Below, piece after piece: positions 15,430-15,506 of a stretch of DNA of 15,506 nucleotides (positions within the stretch are counted from its first letter, which is position 1; each line of letters starts with the position of its first letter). The notes below the pieces were generated by a model that saw only the letters and a list, made by a program, of their open reading frames with translations, was not told the DNA's origin and ran no database searches. This DNA comes from Clostridia bacterium (GTDB lineage Bacteria > Bacillota_A > Clostridia > Oscillospirales > Butyricicoccaceae). The stretch lies in NCBI GenBank assembly GCA_017548175.1, contig JAFYMZ010000127.1, positions 1-15,506 on the forward strand, read 5' to 3'. Position numbers and translations under genes: made by a program.

Positions 15430-15506
15430 TATGCATCCTCCTTACCCAACAGAAAATACAGGATCGGGCCCACAAAGTTCATCATCAGAATGGTGATGAC
15501 CAACCA
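15429..15506 (-). CDS. Small membrane protein with PLDc_N-like segment (3' end only)
   Basis: Only the last 25 codons are inside the window, read from the right edge to a TAA at 15431-15429. The segment is hydrophobic (WLVITILMMNFVGPILYFLL) and ends GKEDA. The GPILYFLLG pattern matches the second membrane helix of the phospholipase D-nuclease N-terminal (PLDc_N) family, whose stand-alone members are 60-100-residue two-helix membrane proteins often found beside ABC-2 exporters. The stop shares one base with the ATPase start (TAATG), and the ATPase ribosome site AGGAGG lies inside this gene, so the genes are translationally coupled. The first helix and the start lie outside the window. Confidence 0.7.
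   Translation of the reverse strand, partial: WLVITILMMNFVGPILYFLLGKEDA

Noticed and set aside
1..15506. CRISPR arrays, insertion sequences, prophage, tRNA or rRNA genes
   Set aside because: No regularly spaced repeats, terminal inverted repeats with transposase, integrase or structural phage genes, or cloverleaf/rRNA-like sequence were noticed on either strand.

Overview
The window looks like chromosomal core DNA of an anaerobic gut-type Firmicute (class Clostridia, most likely the Oscillospiraceae/Ruminococcaceae side). This placement is inferred from gene content: a giant (R)-2-hydroxyacyl-CoA dehydratase activase-like protein, a DUF4364 winged-helix protein, a short-chain 3-hydroxyacyl-CoA dehydrogenase and a Bacillus-like exonuclease III. 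Strong Shine-Dalgarno sites and sigma-A-type promoters with 17-base spacers are present. No rRNA, tRNA, CRISPR, insertion sequence or prophage gene was seen. I cannot name the species.

Layout. 1-2744 (minus): rlmB followed 14 bases later by a long membrane protein that runs off the left edge. By motif reading, the latter is a P-type ATPase relative whose catalytic motifs are all degraded. 2869-4062 (minus): aspartate kinase with its own terminator, whose U-tract holds the putative -35 of rlmB. 4333-5109 and 5201-5896 (plus): exonuclease III and a hemolysin III/PAQR-type membrane protein, each with a good promoter. They end at a near-perfect hairpin shared with the convergent gene. 5950-10188 (minus): a 1412-residue protein with two complete activase (ASKHA ATPase) modules, a four-cysteine cluster and DUF2229-type C-terminal domains. 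10370-10912 (minus): a small double-anchored protein resembling SipW-type signal peptidase that keeps a candidate serine but not the rest of the active site. 10993-12045 (minus): mtnA. 12181-13714 (plus): a DUF4364 gene and a 3-hydroxyacyl-CoA dehydrogenase, probably one transcript. 13763-15506 (minus): a translationally coupled ABC exporter cassette (PLDc_N-like small membrane protein, ATPase, ABC-2 permease) entering from the right edge.

How the genes relate. Most are independent housekeeping units: rRNA modification, aspartate-family amino acid synthesis, base-excision repair, methionine salvage. The activase-like protein and the hydroxyacyl-CoA dehydrogenase would both fit amino-acid or butyrate-type acyl-CoA fermentation, but they are in separate transcription units and nothing in the window ties them together. 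The two most unusual items are the degenerate P-type ATPase-like protein and the signal-peptidase-like protein. Both keep a recognisable family scaffold while having lost residues needed for the known chemistry.

Limits: family calls rest on reading motifs by eye; no database search or structure prediction was available.
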